Shown here one piece after another: positions 1-7,560 of a DNA stretch of 64,000 bases. This DNA is from JBPCQA01 sp050998615 (GTDB lineage: Bacteria; Actinomycetota; Actinomycetes; Propionibacteriales; Nocardioidaceae). A program made the position numbers and the translations under genes. Position 1 is the first letter of the stretch; every line of letters begins with the position of its first letter. The stretch is from positions 1-64,000 of the forward strand of contig JBPCQA010000017.1 in the NCBI GenBank assembly GCA_050998615.1, in the 5' to 3' direction. Under the pieces are notes generated by a model that was not told where the DNA came from, searched no databases, and was given only the letters and a program-made list of their open reading frames with translations.

Positions 1-57
1 CGGACCATCGACACCGTCACCTGCCGTCTGACCGCCAACGTCATCACCATCCCCTAG
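1..57 (+). CDS. 3' end of an unidentified ORF (partial)
   Basis: The frame is open from the window edge to a TAG at 55-57, giving only 18 residues that end in NVITIP. I do not recognise the family. It lies directly before the paired 27-bp repeats at 63-124, which recur at 45923-45984, so it could be the tail of a gene on a mobile element. That link is inference. The fragment may also be chance. Confidence 0.22.
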   Translation, partial: RTIDTVTCRLTANVITIP

Positions 58-62
58 GATCC

Positions 63-124
63 ACGCGGGCATCTTGAGATGAGTCAACGAATCGGCCTAC
101 GCGGGCATCTTGGGTGAGTCAACG
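63..124. repeat. Two-copy 27-bp direct repeat, 36-bp period
   Basis: Copy 1 (63-89) and copy 2 (99-124) share the core ACGCGGGCATCTTG followed by TGAGTCAACG. The starts are 36 bp apart. The same two-copy layout with the same 36-bp period is found at 45923-45984. Such paired repeats suggest subterminal repeats or the scar of one element family, but no transposase is present. Confidence 0.6.
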
Positions 125-334
125 CGCCGATTTCTTCAAACCGGGTGGCTGACGTAGACTAGAACGTCGGCCCGGGTGTGGGTCCGTTTTTGTGTGCCCA
201 GCGGCTGTCTTGTTGGCCGATCGGTGTCGGGGACGGTGCAGCGGCCAATGTACGACGCTTCAGCACCCCATCACCACGGCGCAGCATGGTCAGCCCGTCC
301 ACACAACAACGAACTGCTACAGATTGCGGAGGAT
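125..334. other. Leader region upstream of infA
   Basis: No gene was recognised here. A TAGACT hexamer at 155-160 could be a -10 box for the infA operon, but I found no convincing -35 at normal spacing. A frame open upstream of infA from 176 is not supported by the IF-1 family length, so this region is read as leader. Confidence 0.4.
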
Positions 335-556
335 ATGCCGAAGAAGGAAGGGGTCATCGAGATCGAGGGCACCGTCGTGGAGGCGCTCCCGAACGCCATG
401 TTCGGGGTCGAGCTCAACAACGGGCACAAGGTTCTCGCCCACATCAGCGGCAAGATGCGACAGCACTACATCCGGATCCTCCCTGAGGACCGCGTGGTGG
501 TGGAGCTCTCACCGTACGACCTCACCCGTGGACGCATCGTCTACCGCTACAAGTGA
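335..556 (+). CDS. infA: Translation initiation factor IF-1
   Basis: IF-1 binds the A site of the 30S subunit during initiation together with IF-2 and IF-3. The 73-residue product is a single OB fold with the family's conserved HISGKMRQHYIRIL and RGRIVYRYK blocks, and it has the standard actinobacterial length. The ATG at 335 is chosen because it gives the MPKKEG start expected for the family. A GGAGGA sits only 1 nt from this ATG, which is tighter than usual. The gene opens the infA-rpmJ-rpsM-rpsK-rpsD-rpoA-rplQ cluster. Its stop codon lies inside a 21-bp tandem repeat. Confidence 0.97.
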   Translation: MPKKEGVIEIEGTVVEALPNAMFGVELNNGHKVLAHISGKMRQHYIRILPEDRVVVELSPYDLTRGRIVYRYK

Positions 557-608
557 TCCAGCAAAGCAATACAGTGATCCAGCAAAGCAATACAGTGATC
601 CAGCAATA
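552..608 (+). repeat. 21-bp tandem repeat across the infA stop codon
   Basis: There are two exact 21-bp units (552-572 and 573-593, beginning AGTGATCCAGC) and a third unit (594-608) shortened by an internal deletion. The first unit contains the infA TGA. Because 21 is a multiple of three, every unit repeats the same in-frame TGA. The array fills most of the infA-rpmJ spacer. Confidence 0.9.
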
Positions 609-631
609 CGGCACCAGTCATGGAGAGCCCG

Positions 632-745
632 ATGAAGGTCAATCCGAGCGTCAAGAAGATATGCGACAAATGCAAGGTGATCCGCCGCAACGGGCGGGTC
701 ATGGTGATCTGTGAGAACCCGCGCCACAAACAACGGCAGGGCTGA
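632..745 (+). CDS. rpmJ: 50S ribosomal protein L36
   Basis: This is a 37-residue protein of the large subunit and was too short for a normal ORF length cut-off. The sequence MKVNPSVKKICDKCKVIRR and its C-terminal CENPRHKQRQG are typical of L36. Cys11, Cys14, Cys27 and His32 form the zinc ribbon, so this is the zinc-binding (C+) form. The ATG at 632 follows a GGAGAG. It lies 75 bp after infA and 213 bp before rpsM, in the usual order. Confidence 0.97.
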   Translation: MKVNPSVKKICDKCKVIRRNGRVMVICENPRHKQRQG

Positions 746-958
746 TCACAGCCACCCGAGGCGGCCTCCGGCTGACCTCACCCAAAGCGTGACCGCTCGT
801 CGGCACCGGACCCATCCCGGGCTCGAAGCCGATGTTGCCCCCGGACCGAAGGCCGGGGCCCTGTCATTCGTACGACGCCCTCGCCCGGGGGAGTCGCGAG
901 AGGCGGACGGGGACGCGGCACGCGCGACACCTTCGACAGACGAAAGGTCAACCGCCTG

Positions 959-1336
959 ATGGCACGCCTCGTCGGTGTGGACCTCCCGCGTGACAAGCGC
1001 GTCGAGGTCGCACTCACCTACATTTTCGGGATCGGCACGACTCGCGCACATGAGCTTCTCGCCGCCACCGGGGTCAGCCCGGACGTGCGCGTTCATCAGC
1101 TCGGCGACGAGGAGCTGGTCAAGCTACGCGACTACATCGAAGCCAACTTCCAGGTCGAAGGTGACCTCCGGCGGGAGGTGACCGCCGACATTCGCCGCAA
1201 GGTCGAGATAGGCACCTACCAAGGGCGCCGGCACCGCCAGGGGCTTCCCGTTCGTGGGCAGCGCACCAAGACCAACGCCCGCACCCGCAAGGGCCCCAAG
1301 CGCACCGTCGCCGGCCGGAAAAAGGCCACCAAGTGA
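959..1336 (+). CDS. rpsM: 30S ribosomal protein S13
   Basis: S13 sits in the head of the small subunit and contacts the P-site tRNA and the 50S bridge. The 125-residue product shows the N-terminal ARLVGVDLPRDKRVEVALTY block, the helix-hairpin region FGIGTTRAHELL, and the basic RRHRQGLPVRGQRTKTNART tail. An AAAGG lies about a dozen bases upstream of ATG 959. Length and order match other actinobacteria. Confidence 0.98.
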   Translation: MARLVGVDLPRDKRVEVALTYIFGIGTTRAHELLAATGVSPDVRVHQLGDEELVKLRDYIEANFQVEGDLRREVTADIRRKVEIGTYQGRRHRQGLPVRGQRTKTNARTRKGPKRTVAGRKKATK

Positions 1337-1377
1337 GCAGACCTTCCAGTTCCCACGCTGTCAGGAGTAAGTGAGAT

Positions 1378-1782
1378 ATGCCTCCCCGGAGCCGCACAAC
1401 CGGCACCAAGAAGGTGCGCCGCAAGGAGAAGAAGAACGTGGTGGCTGGCCATGCCCACATCAAGAGCACGTTCAACAACACGATCATTACGGTCACCGAC
1501 CCGAGCGGTGCGGTGATCTCGTGGGCCAGCGCCGGCACCGTCGGCTTCAAGGGCTCGCGCAAGTCGACGCCGTACGCCGCACAGATGGCCGCCGAGGCCG
1601 CCGGTCGCCGGGCCATGGAGCACGGCATGAAGAAGATCGACGTCTTCGTCAAGGGCCCGGGATCGGGCCGGGAGACCGCGATCCGGTCGCTGGCCGCCGT
1701 TGGCCTCGAAGTCGGCACCATCCAAGACATCACCCCGCTTGCCCACAACGGATGCCGCCCTCCCAAGCGGCCCCGCGGCTGA
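1378..1782 (+). CDS. rpsK: 30S ribosomal protein S11
   Basis: S11 forms part of the platform of the small subunit near the mRNA exit. The 134-residue protein has the family blocks HIKSTFNNTIITVTDPSG and KGPGSGRETAIRSL, and ends in the conserved HNGCRPPKRPRG. The ATG follows AGGAGTAAGTGAGAT. It is 41 bp downstream of rpsM and is presumably co-transcribed. Confidence 0.98.
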   Translation: MPPRSRTTGTKKVRRKEKKNVVAGHAHIKSTFNNTIITVTDPSGAVISWASAGTVGFKGSRKSTPYAAQMAAEAAGRRAMEHGMKKIDVFVKGPGSGRETAIRSLAAVGLEVGTIQDITPLAHNGCRPPKRPRG

Positions 1783-1811
1783 CCTCGAGACAGTTAGGAG
1801 ACTGACGAACC

Positions 1812-2420
1812 ATGGCTCGCTACACCGGACCCATGACGAAGAAGTCCCGCCGGCTGGGGGTCGACCTCATCGGCGGAGACGCGGCGTACGAACGTCGTCC
1901 CTACCCACCCGGCCAGCACGGCCGTGGCCGGGTGAAGGAGTCGGAGTATCGCAACCAGCTGATGGAGAAGCAGAAAGCCCGCTACACCTACGGCGTGCTG
2001 GAGAAACAGTTCCGTCGCTACTACCACGAGGCGAGCCGCCGATCCGGCAAGACCGGTGAAAACCTGTTGCAGATGCTCGAGTCACGGCTCGACAACGTCG
2101 TCTACCGCTCAGGCTTCGCCCGCACCCGTCGCCACGCCCGCCAGCTGGTCGGGCACGGCCACTTCCTGGTCAACGGCCGCAAGGTCGACATCCCGTCGTT
2201 CCAAGTGTCGGCACATGACGTGATCGACGTCCGCCCCAAGTCGGTCGAAATGACCCCGTTCATCATCGCCCGCGAAACCCATGGCGAACGGTTGGTGCCG
2301 GCATGGCTTGAGGTGATCACCAACAAGATGCGCATCCTTGTGCATCAGCAGCCGGTGCGTGCGCAGATCGACGTACCGGTGCAAGAGCAGCTCATCGTCG
2401 AGTACTACTCGAAGAAGTAA
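1812..2420 (+). CDS. rpsD: 30S ribosomal protein S4
   Basis: S4 is a primary 16S rRNA binder that nucleates 30S assembly. The 202-residue product has the N-terminal region without the zinc-ribbon cysteines (a C- form), followed by the S4 RNA-binding domain around residues 92-155 (LESRLDNVVYRSGFARTRR, GHFLVNGRKVDIPS). A GGAGA precedes ATG 1812. It follows rpsK by 29 bp and precedes rpoA. Confidence 0.98.
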   Translation: MARYTGPMTKKSRRLGVDLIGGDAAYERRPYPPGQHGRGRVKESEYRNQLMEKQKARYTYGVLEKQFRRYYHEASRRSGKTGENLLQMLESRLDNVVYRSGFARTRRHARQLVGHGHFLVNGRKVDIPSFQVSAHDVIDVRPKSVEMTPFIIARETHGERLVPAWLEVITNKMRILVHQQPVRAQIDVPVQEQLIVEYYSKK

Positions 2421-2502
2421 CGTCAGCGGGCGTCCCGTCCGCCGACGCCATCGGAAAATCTGCGCCGTCAAATAGCGGTCGGCGTAGGAAGGAAGAGTCA
2501 CC

Positions 2503-3519
2503 GTGCTTATCGCTCAGCGTCCCACCCTGTCGGAAGAGGTCGTCAACGACCACCGCTCGCGGTTCTCGATCGAGCCGCTCGAACCAGGCTTCGGCTATAC
2601 GCTCGGCAACTCGCTTCGGCGTACGTTGCTCTCCTCCATCCCCGGCGCCGCCGTCACCTCGATCCGGGTCGACGGAGTGCTCCACGAGTTCTCCACGATC
2701 CCCGGTGTCACTGAGGACGTCACCGAGATCATCTTGAGCCTCAAGCAGCTTGTGGTGTCCTCGGAGCAGGACGAGCCGGTCACGATGTATCTGCGCAAGC
2801 AGGGCCCGGGGCAGGTCACCGCCGCCGACATCGCGCCGCCGGCCGGAGTCGAGGTGCACAACACCGACTTGGCGCTGGCTAACCTCAACGGCAAGGGAAA
2901 GCTCGACATGGAGCTCGTCGTCGAGCGCGGCCGCGGCTACGTGTCCGCCGTGCAGAACAAGAGCAGTGACGCGGAGATCGGTCGGATCCCGGTGGACTCG
3001 ATCTACTCACCGGTGCTCAAGGTGACCTACAACGTCGAAGCGACCCGGGTCGAGCAACGCACCGACTTCGACCGGCTGATCATCGACGTCGAAACCAAGC
3101 TGTCGATGGAGCCACGCGACGCGCTTGCCTCGGCGGGCAAGACACTGGTCGAGCTGTTCGGGCTCGCCCGCGAGCTCAATGTCGATGCCGAGGGCATCGA
3201 CGTGGGTCCGTCACCGGTCGACGAGCAGCTTGCTGCCGACCTGGCCCTGCCTGTCGAAGACCTGCAGCTGACCGTGCGTTCCTACAACTGCCTCAAGCGC
3301 GAAGGCATCCACACCGTCGGCGAGCTGCTATCACGCAGCGAGCAGGACCTGCTCGACATTCGCAACTTCGGCTCCAAGTCGATCGACGAGGTCAAGGCCA
3401 AGCTCGCGGAGATGGGGCTTTCGTTGAAGGACAGCGCTCCAGGATTCGACCCTAGCTCGGTCGTCGACTCATACGACGATGACGACGACATCAGCTATGC
3501 CGAAGACGAACAGTACTGA
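2503..3519 (+). CDS. rpoA: RNA polymerase alpha subunit
   Basis: The alpha dimer scaffolds RNA polymerase assembly, and its C-terminal domain contacts UP elements and activators. The 338-residue protein has the N-terminal dimerisation domain (about 1-230, with GYTLGNSLRRTLLSS) and the helix-hairpin CTD (about 250-315, with SYNCLKREGIHTVGEL and RNFGSKSIDEVKAKL). It ends in an acidic tail SYDDDDDISYAEDEQY. The start is GTG at 2503, preceded by GGAAGGAAG. Confidence 0.98.
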   Translation: MLIAQRPTLSEEVVNDHRSRFSIEPLEPGFGYTLGNSLRRTLLSSIPGAAVTSIRVDGVLHEFSTIPGVTEDVTEIILSLKQLVVSSEQDEPVTMYLRKQGPGQVTAADIAPPAGVEVHNTDLALANLNGKGKLDMELVVERGRGYVSAVQNKSSDAEIGRIPVDSIYSPVLKVTYNVEATRVEQRTDFDRLIIDVETKLSMEPRDALASAGKTLVELFGLARELNVDAEGIDVGPSPVDEQLAADLALPVEDLQLTVRSYNCLKREGIHTVGELLSRSEQDLLDIRNFGSKSIDEVKAKLAEMGLSLKDSAPGFDPSSVVDSYDDDDDISYAEDEQY

Positions 3520-3535
3520 GACCTAGGAGAATCAC

Positions 3536-4339
3536 ATGCCCACCCCAACCAAGGGTCCACGTCTCGGTGGCAGCGCGTCGCATCAGAAGGCGATCTTGTC
3601 GAACCTGGCAACCAGCCTGTTCGAGCACGGTGCGATCACGACCACCGAGGCCAAGGCCCGTCGGCTGCGGCCGTTCGCGGAGAAGCTGATCTCCAAGGCC
3701 AAGCGGGGCGATCTGCACAACCGCCGCCAGGTGCTGTCGGTGATCCGTGACAAGGGCGTCGTGCACGTGCTGTTTACCGAGATCGGTCCTAGGTACGTCG
3801 AGCGGCCGGGCGGCTACACCAGGATCACCAAGCTCGGCCCCCGCAAGGGCGACAACGCCCCGATGGCGGTCATCGAGCTCGTCCAAGACGAGCTACCCAC
3901 CACCGGCCGGTCCCGTGCGACGGCGGCCGCGCCTACTCGCGCGACCACGCCCAGTGCTACTACAGCCACTGCTCCGGCTGCGGGTGCCGAGACCGCGACC
4001 GAGACAACCGTCAGCCCGGCGGACTCAGCGGTTCCGCAGGAGGAAGAGGAAGCCGCGGCCACGGAGGTCACCGACACTGGGGCGACCGAAACGGACGCCA
4101 CGGACAGCGAGCCGGCAGCCGCGGAGCCAACTGGCACGGCGGCTGTTGACGTGGAGCCGGTGCAGGCGAAGCCTGAGCCCGAGTCCGCTGAGAACTCTGG
4201 CGCAAGTGATTCGGCAACAACCGAAGGTGCATCGGGAGATCCACTGTCCGACGCCGCAAGCGACGTGAGCGAAGGCACCACGCCCACCGAGCCGGCTGCC
4301 GAATCGCCCGAACACGGTTCGTCGTCTCGCGAGCCCTAA
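3536..4339 (+). CDS. rplQ: 50S ribosomal protein L17 with long acidic C-terminal extension
   Basis: L17 binds 23S rRNA near the tunnel exit side. Residues 1-118 are the normal L17 core (PTPTKGPRLGGSASHQKAI, LISKAKRGDLHNRRQV, GGYTRITKLGPRKGD). Residues 121-267 form a low-complexity tail rich in Ala, Thr, Glu, Ser and Pro, with no recognisable fold. Actinobacterial L17 often has a short tail, but about 147 residues is long. The frame stays open and codon use remains biased, so the tail looks translated. The ATG follows TAGGAG and lies 16 bp after rpoA. Confidence 0.96.
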   Translation: MPTPTKGPRLGGSASHQKAILSNLATSLFEHGAITTTEAKARRLRPFAEKLISKAKRGDLHNRRQVLSVIRDKGVVHVLFTEIGPRYVERPGGYTRITKLGPRKGDNAPMAVIELVQDELPTTGRSRATAAAPTRATTPSATTATAPAAGAETATETTVSPADSAVPQEEEEAAATEVTDTGATETDATDSEPAAAEPTGTAAVDVEPVQAKPEPESAENSGASDSATTEGASGDPLSDAASDVSEGTTPTEPAAESPEHGSSSREP

Positions 4340-4419
4340 CCGAAGACCCCCGATGAGTCGCTAGCGGAAGCGATAACAACGGCGCTTAGGGAAAGACTCG
4401 CGCGAGTGCGGCGATGCCA

Positions 4420-4461
4420 GAGCGACGACGAGGGCGACATCGTCTCTCGTCTCGATCGCTC
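4420..4461. terminator. Hairpin between convergent rplQ and the flavoprotein gene
   Basis: GAGCGA-C-GACGAG (4420-4432) pairs with CTCGTC-TCGA-TCGCTC (4446-4461), giving two 6-bp stems with a small internal loop. It sits between two converging genes, where a bidirectional terminator would fit. There is no strong T run, so this is a candidate only. Confidence 0.3.
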
Positions 4462-4565
4462 GCCTCGAGTATCTTTCGCTTCCAGTCCGCGATTGTCGAT
4501 CCGCCGAAGAGATCCTCGGTACGACGCGTCCGGCGTGCCATCGTGACAATCGCCCGACGAGACGA

Positions 4566-5804
4566 TCAGTGGCTTGTGAGGGCGGACAGTGGCGTGGCGG
4601 GGTCGGCAAGGCGAGTGGGGTCGGCGGGCTGCTTGGAGAGAATCAGCGACTTGAGCTCGTTGACCACGTCCCAGACGTTGACGTTCATGCCCGCGAGCAC
4701 GTGGTGGTCGGCGTCGAGCCAGAACGCGATGAACTCGCGGCCGGTCAGATCGCCACGGATGACCACCTCGGCGTAGCTTCCGGGCGGCGACCACCCGACG
4801 TACTCCATGCCAAGGTCGTATTGGTCGGTGAAGAAGTACGGCAACTCCTCGTACGCCGTCGAGTCACCCATCATCGTCGCGGCGGCGGTCGTCGGCTGGT
4901 TGAGGGCGTTCGCCCAGTGTTCGACCCGGATGCGCGTGCCCAGCACCGGGTGTTGGTGGTTGGCGATGTCGCCCACGGCCACGATGTCTGAGTCACTGGT
5001 AGTAAGGGATTGGTCCACCAGCACGCCGTTGTCGACGTCGAGGCCGGCGCGTTCGGCGAGCTCGATGTTCGGCTGGGCGCCAATCCCGACGACCACCGTG
5101 TCAGCCTCGATCCACGTGCCGTCCACGAGGGCCACCCCGGTTGCCGCGGCGTCTTTCACCGTGACCTCGCTGACCTGTGCACCAAGGTGGAAGGCCACGC
5201 TGTGCTCACGATGCAGGTCGACGAAGACCTGCGCGAGCTCGGGGCCCAGGGCCGAGCCGAGCGGCAGCTCCGCCGCCTCGATCACCGTCACCTCGACGCC
5301 GCGCTCGCGGGCATTGGCGGCAATTTCCATCCCGATCCAGCCGCCGCCGATGATCGCGAGCTTGCGGCCGTCCTCCAGCGTTTGCTTGATCCGGTTGGAG
5401 TCCTCGACTCGTCGCAGGCTGAACACGCCGTTGGCCCCCACGCCGGGCAACGGCAGCTCTCGGGACCGCGAACCGGTCGCCAACAGTAGCTTGTCGTAGG
5501 GAACCCGAGTGCCGTCGACGAGCTCGACCTCGAGTGCGTCGCGGTCGAGCCGAGTCACCGCCTTGCCGAGCAGCAGGTCGACCCGGTTGTCGGCATACCA
5601 GCCGGCATCGTGGACGTCCATCTCCTCGCGAGCCGACTTGCCGGCGAGGTAGTCCTTCGACAACGGCGGTCGCTCGTAGGGCAGCAGTTCTTCGTCGCCG
5701 ATCAGGGTGAGGGATCCGTTGTACCCTCTTGACCGGAGCGCCTCGGCTGCCTTGGCGCCGGCCAAGCCGCCGCCGACGATCACGAAGCTCTGCTTGCCCG
5801 CCAC
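4566..5804 (-). CDS. FAD-dependent NAD(P)H:ferredoxin reductase-type oxidoreductase
   Basis: The product (412 residues) belongs to the rhodocoxin/putidaredoxin reductase-like group that passes electrons from NAD(P)H through FAD to a ferredoxin or P450 system. It shows an N-terminal FAD Rossmann motif (GGGLAG, residues 11-16), a second dinucleotide motif near residue 150 (IIGGGWIGME), and the FAD-contacting VAVGDIANH segment. A C-terminal reductase dimer domain follows. It is transcribed against its neighbours and separates rplQ from truA, which are usually adjacent in actinobacteria. The partner ferredoxin is not in the window, so the substrate is unknown. Confidence 0.85.
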   Translation of the reverse strand: MAGKQSFVIVGGGLAGAKAAEALRSRGYNGSLTLIGDEELLPYERPPLSKDYLAGKSAREEMDVHDAGWYADNRVDLLLGKAVTRLDRDALEVELVDGTRVPYDKLLLATGSRSRELPLPGVGANGVFSLRRVEDSNRIKQTLEDGRKLAIIGGGWIGMEIAANARERGVEVTVIEAAELPLGSALGPELAQVFVDLHREHSVAFHLGAQVSEVTVKDAAATGVALVDGTWIEADTVVVGIGAQPNIELAERAGLDVDNGVLVDQSLTTSDSDIVAVGDIANHQHPVLGTRIRVEHWANALNQPTTAAATMMGDSTAYEELPYFFTDQYDLGMEYVGWSPPGSYAEVVIRGDLTGREFIAFWLDADHHVLAGMNVNVWDVVNELKSLILSKQPADPTRLADPATPLSALTSH

Positions 5805-5944
5805 GAGTCATCCTTCCGTCGTCGCCAATTTTGCTGTGCGGAAGTCGGTCACGGTGCCGACGTCAGTGTAGAACGTACGCCGACGCGCCGTCACGACGTC
5901 GCCTCGGGTCGGCCGGCTCGACGCGATCCGCGAGAATGACAAAC

Positions 5945-6808
5945 ATGCCCGACTCGCACCAGACGCCCGACGTGACCCGACTGCGTATCGACGTGGCATA
6001 CGACGGCACGAACTTCTCGGGCTGGGCGAGCCAGCCGGGTCGGCGTACGGTGCAGGCCACGCTGGAAACCGCGCTCGCCACGATCCTGCGGCTGACCGAC
6101 GTGCGGCTCACGGTCGCCGGCCGCACCGACGTCGGCGTGCACGCTCGCGGTCAAGTCGCGCATGTCGACATCCCCGCCGAGTCGGGTGCCGAGTTGGGTG
6201 CCGAGGCGATATGCCGTCGGCTCGCTGGGGTGCTGCCCGAGGACGTCCGGGTACGCCGAGTGGTGCAGGCGCCCACCGGCTTCGACGCACGCTTCTCGGC
6301 GAGCTGGCGGCGCTACTCCTACCGCGTCTGTGACGATTCGAGCGGCGTGGACCCGCTTGACCGCCACGCCGTGCTGGCCTGGCCGCGCCAGTTGGATGTC
6401 GGCGCGATCAATCGGTCAGCCCAACGTCTGATGGGCGAGCACGACTTCGCCGCGTTCTGCAAGCAGCGTGCGGGCGCCACCACGATTCGCACTCTGCTCG
6501 AATGCACTTGGACACGAGACGGCAACGTCCTCACTGGTGCCGTGGTGGCAGACGCGTTCTGCCACCACATGGTGCGGGCGGTCGTTGGTTGTCTGCTGCT
6601 GGTCGGTGAGGCCGCCAAGCCGGAGCGCTGGCCGGCGGAAGTGTTGGCGGGTCGGGTGCGCGACCCTCGGGTGCAGGTTGTCGCGCCGCGTGGACTCTCG
6701 CTGGACGCGGTTGGCTACCCCGCCGACGACCAGCTGGCCGACCGGGCCCAGGCGTCCCGCGCCGTGCGCACCTTATCTCCGGACGGCCCGGCGGTGGAGA
6801 AGCAATGA
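5945..6808 (+). CDS. truA: tRNA pseudouridine(38-40) synthase
   Basis: TruA converts uridines 38-40 of the anticodon arm to pseudouridine. The 287-residue form has the N-terminal RIDVAYDGTNFSGWA block and the catalytic aspartate in GRTDVGVHARGQ (about Asp62). The C-terminal FCHHMVRAVVGCLL segment is also present. I chose ATG 5945; an in-frame ATG at 5936 is possible and neither has a strong Shine-Dalgarno. Its TGA (6806-6808) lies inside an 11-nt tandem repeat that runs into the next gene. Confidence 0.95.
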   Translation: MPDSHQTPDVTRLRIDVAYDGTNFSGWASQPGRRTVQATLETALATILRLTDVRLTVAGRTDVGVHARGQVAHVDIPAESGAELGAEAICRRLAGVLPEDVRVRRVVQAPTGFDARFSASWRRYSYRVCDDSSGVDPLDRHAVLAWPRQLDVGAINRSAQRLMGEHDFAAFCKQRAGATTIRTLLECTWTRDGNVLTGAVVADAFCHHMVRAVVGCLLLVGEAAKPERWPAEVLAGRVRDPRVQVVAPRGLSLDAVGYPADDQLADRAQASRAVRTLSPDGPAVEKQ

Positions 6809-6853
6809 GGAAGCAGTGAGGAAGCGGTGAGGAAGCGGTGAGGAAGCGGTGAG
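6799..6853 (+). repeat. Five 11-nt tandem repeats across a stop/start junction
   Basis: The units GAAGC(A/G)(A/G)TGAG occupy 6799-6809, 6810-6820, 6821-6831, 6832-6842 and 6843-6853. The first contains the truA TGA and the last contains the GTG start of the methyltransferase. Units 2-5 each offer GTG preceded by a GAGGAAG-like ribosome-binding sequence. Since 11 is not a multiple of three, each GTG is in a different frame from the next. Confidence 0.95.
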
Positions 6854-7460
6854 CGAACAGTACTTCTCCGCTGAGCCCGGCTCGATTGACAGGCGCCGGG
6901 ACGTGACCGCCAGTGTCTGGGGTCAGGAGCTGAGGCTGCAGTCATCTTCCGGAGTGTTCTCCGACGGGCGGGTCGACATCGGCACCGCGGTGCTGTTTCG
7001 CGCGACTGGACCCCAGGCTGCGACGGGGACCTATCTCGACCTCGGCTGCGGGTACGGCGTGATCGCCTGCGCGCTCGCGGTCGCCGTACCCGCTGCGTCG
7101 ATCTGGGCAGTGGACGTCAACGAACGTGCGCTGCGGGTATGTCGCGACAACGCCGCCGGCCTGGGTGCAGCCGATCGCGTATGGATGGCCCTTCCGGGCG
7201 AGGTGCCGGCGGATGTCGTGTTCGACGAGATCTGGTCCAACCCGCCGATCCGGATCGGCAAACCGGCGTTGCATCAGGTGCTGCGCGCCTGGCTGCCGCG
7301 CCTGGCGCCCGGGGGACGCGCGGTGTTCGTCGTCGGCAAGAACCTGGGAGCCGACTCGTTGCAGCGCTGGATCATCGAGCAGGGTTTTGCCTGCCACCGG
7401 CTTGCGTCGGCGAAGGGCTTCCGCGTCCTTGAGGCGCGCCCATTGCGCGCTGCTGAATGA
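6849..7460 (+). CDS. Class I SAM-dependent methyltransferase (RsmC-like small-domain)
   Basis: The 203-residue protein has the SAM-binding motif I YLDLGCGYGVIA (about residues 62-73), an acidic motif II (AVDVNERAL), and the SNPPIRIGK motif typical of N-methyltransferases acting on nucleic acid bases. It resembles the C-terminal catalytic half of RsmC (16S rRNA G1207), without the N-terminal pseudo-domain. The rRNA target is inferred from family only. The GTG start at 6849 lies in the fifth unit of an 11-nt repeat. It is probably co-transcribed with truA. Confidence 0.88.
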   Translation: MSEQYFSAEPGSIDRRRDVTASVWGQELRLQSSSGVFSDGRVDIGTAVLFRATGPQAATGTYLDLGCGYGVIACALAVAVPAASIWAVDVNERALRVCRDNAAGLGAADRVWMALPGEVPADVVFDEIWSNPPIRIGKPALHQVLRAWLPRLAPGGRAVFVVGKNLGADSLQRWIIEQGFACHRLASAKGFRVLEARPLRAAE

Positions 7461-7477
7461 TCGTGCGCATTGCGCCA

Positions 7478-7497
7478 GACGCCTTCAGCCACAAAGG
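7478..7497. repeat. Copy of the TTCAGCCAC dispersed repeat
   Basis: The stretch GACGCCTTCAGCCACAAAGG shares the core TTCAGCCA with copies at 24180-24262 and 33214-33306, all in intergenic space. No function is evident. Confidence 0.4.
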
Positions 7498-7503
7498 AGA
7501 AGC

Positions 7504-7528
7504 GTTTCGCCAGTCCTGCCTGGGGTAC
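7504..7528 (+). promoter_or_regulatory. SigB/SigF-type promoter for the hemerythrin-like gene
   Basis: GTTT (7504-7507), a 15-nt spacer and GGGTAC (7523-7528) match the actinobacterial general-stress sigma pattern GTTT-N15-GGGTA. It lies 33 bp upstream of the ATG at 7561. Hemerythrin-like stress genes under such sigma factors are known in the phylum. The assignment here is by pattern only. Confidence 0.5.
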
Positions 7529-7560
7529 GGTGCGATGACATCCACGAGGAGGGAACCGGT

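Noticed and set aside
176..334. N-terminal extension of IF-1 in frame
   Set aside because: The family length is about 73 residues and the extension has no similarity or ribosome-binding site; the ATG at 335 fits.
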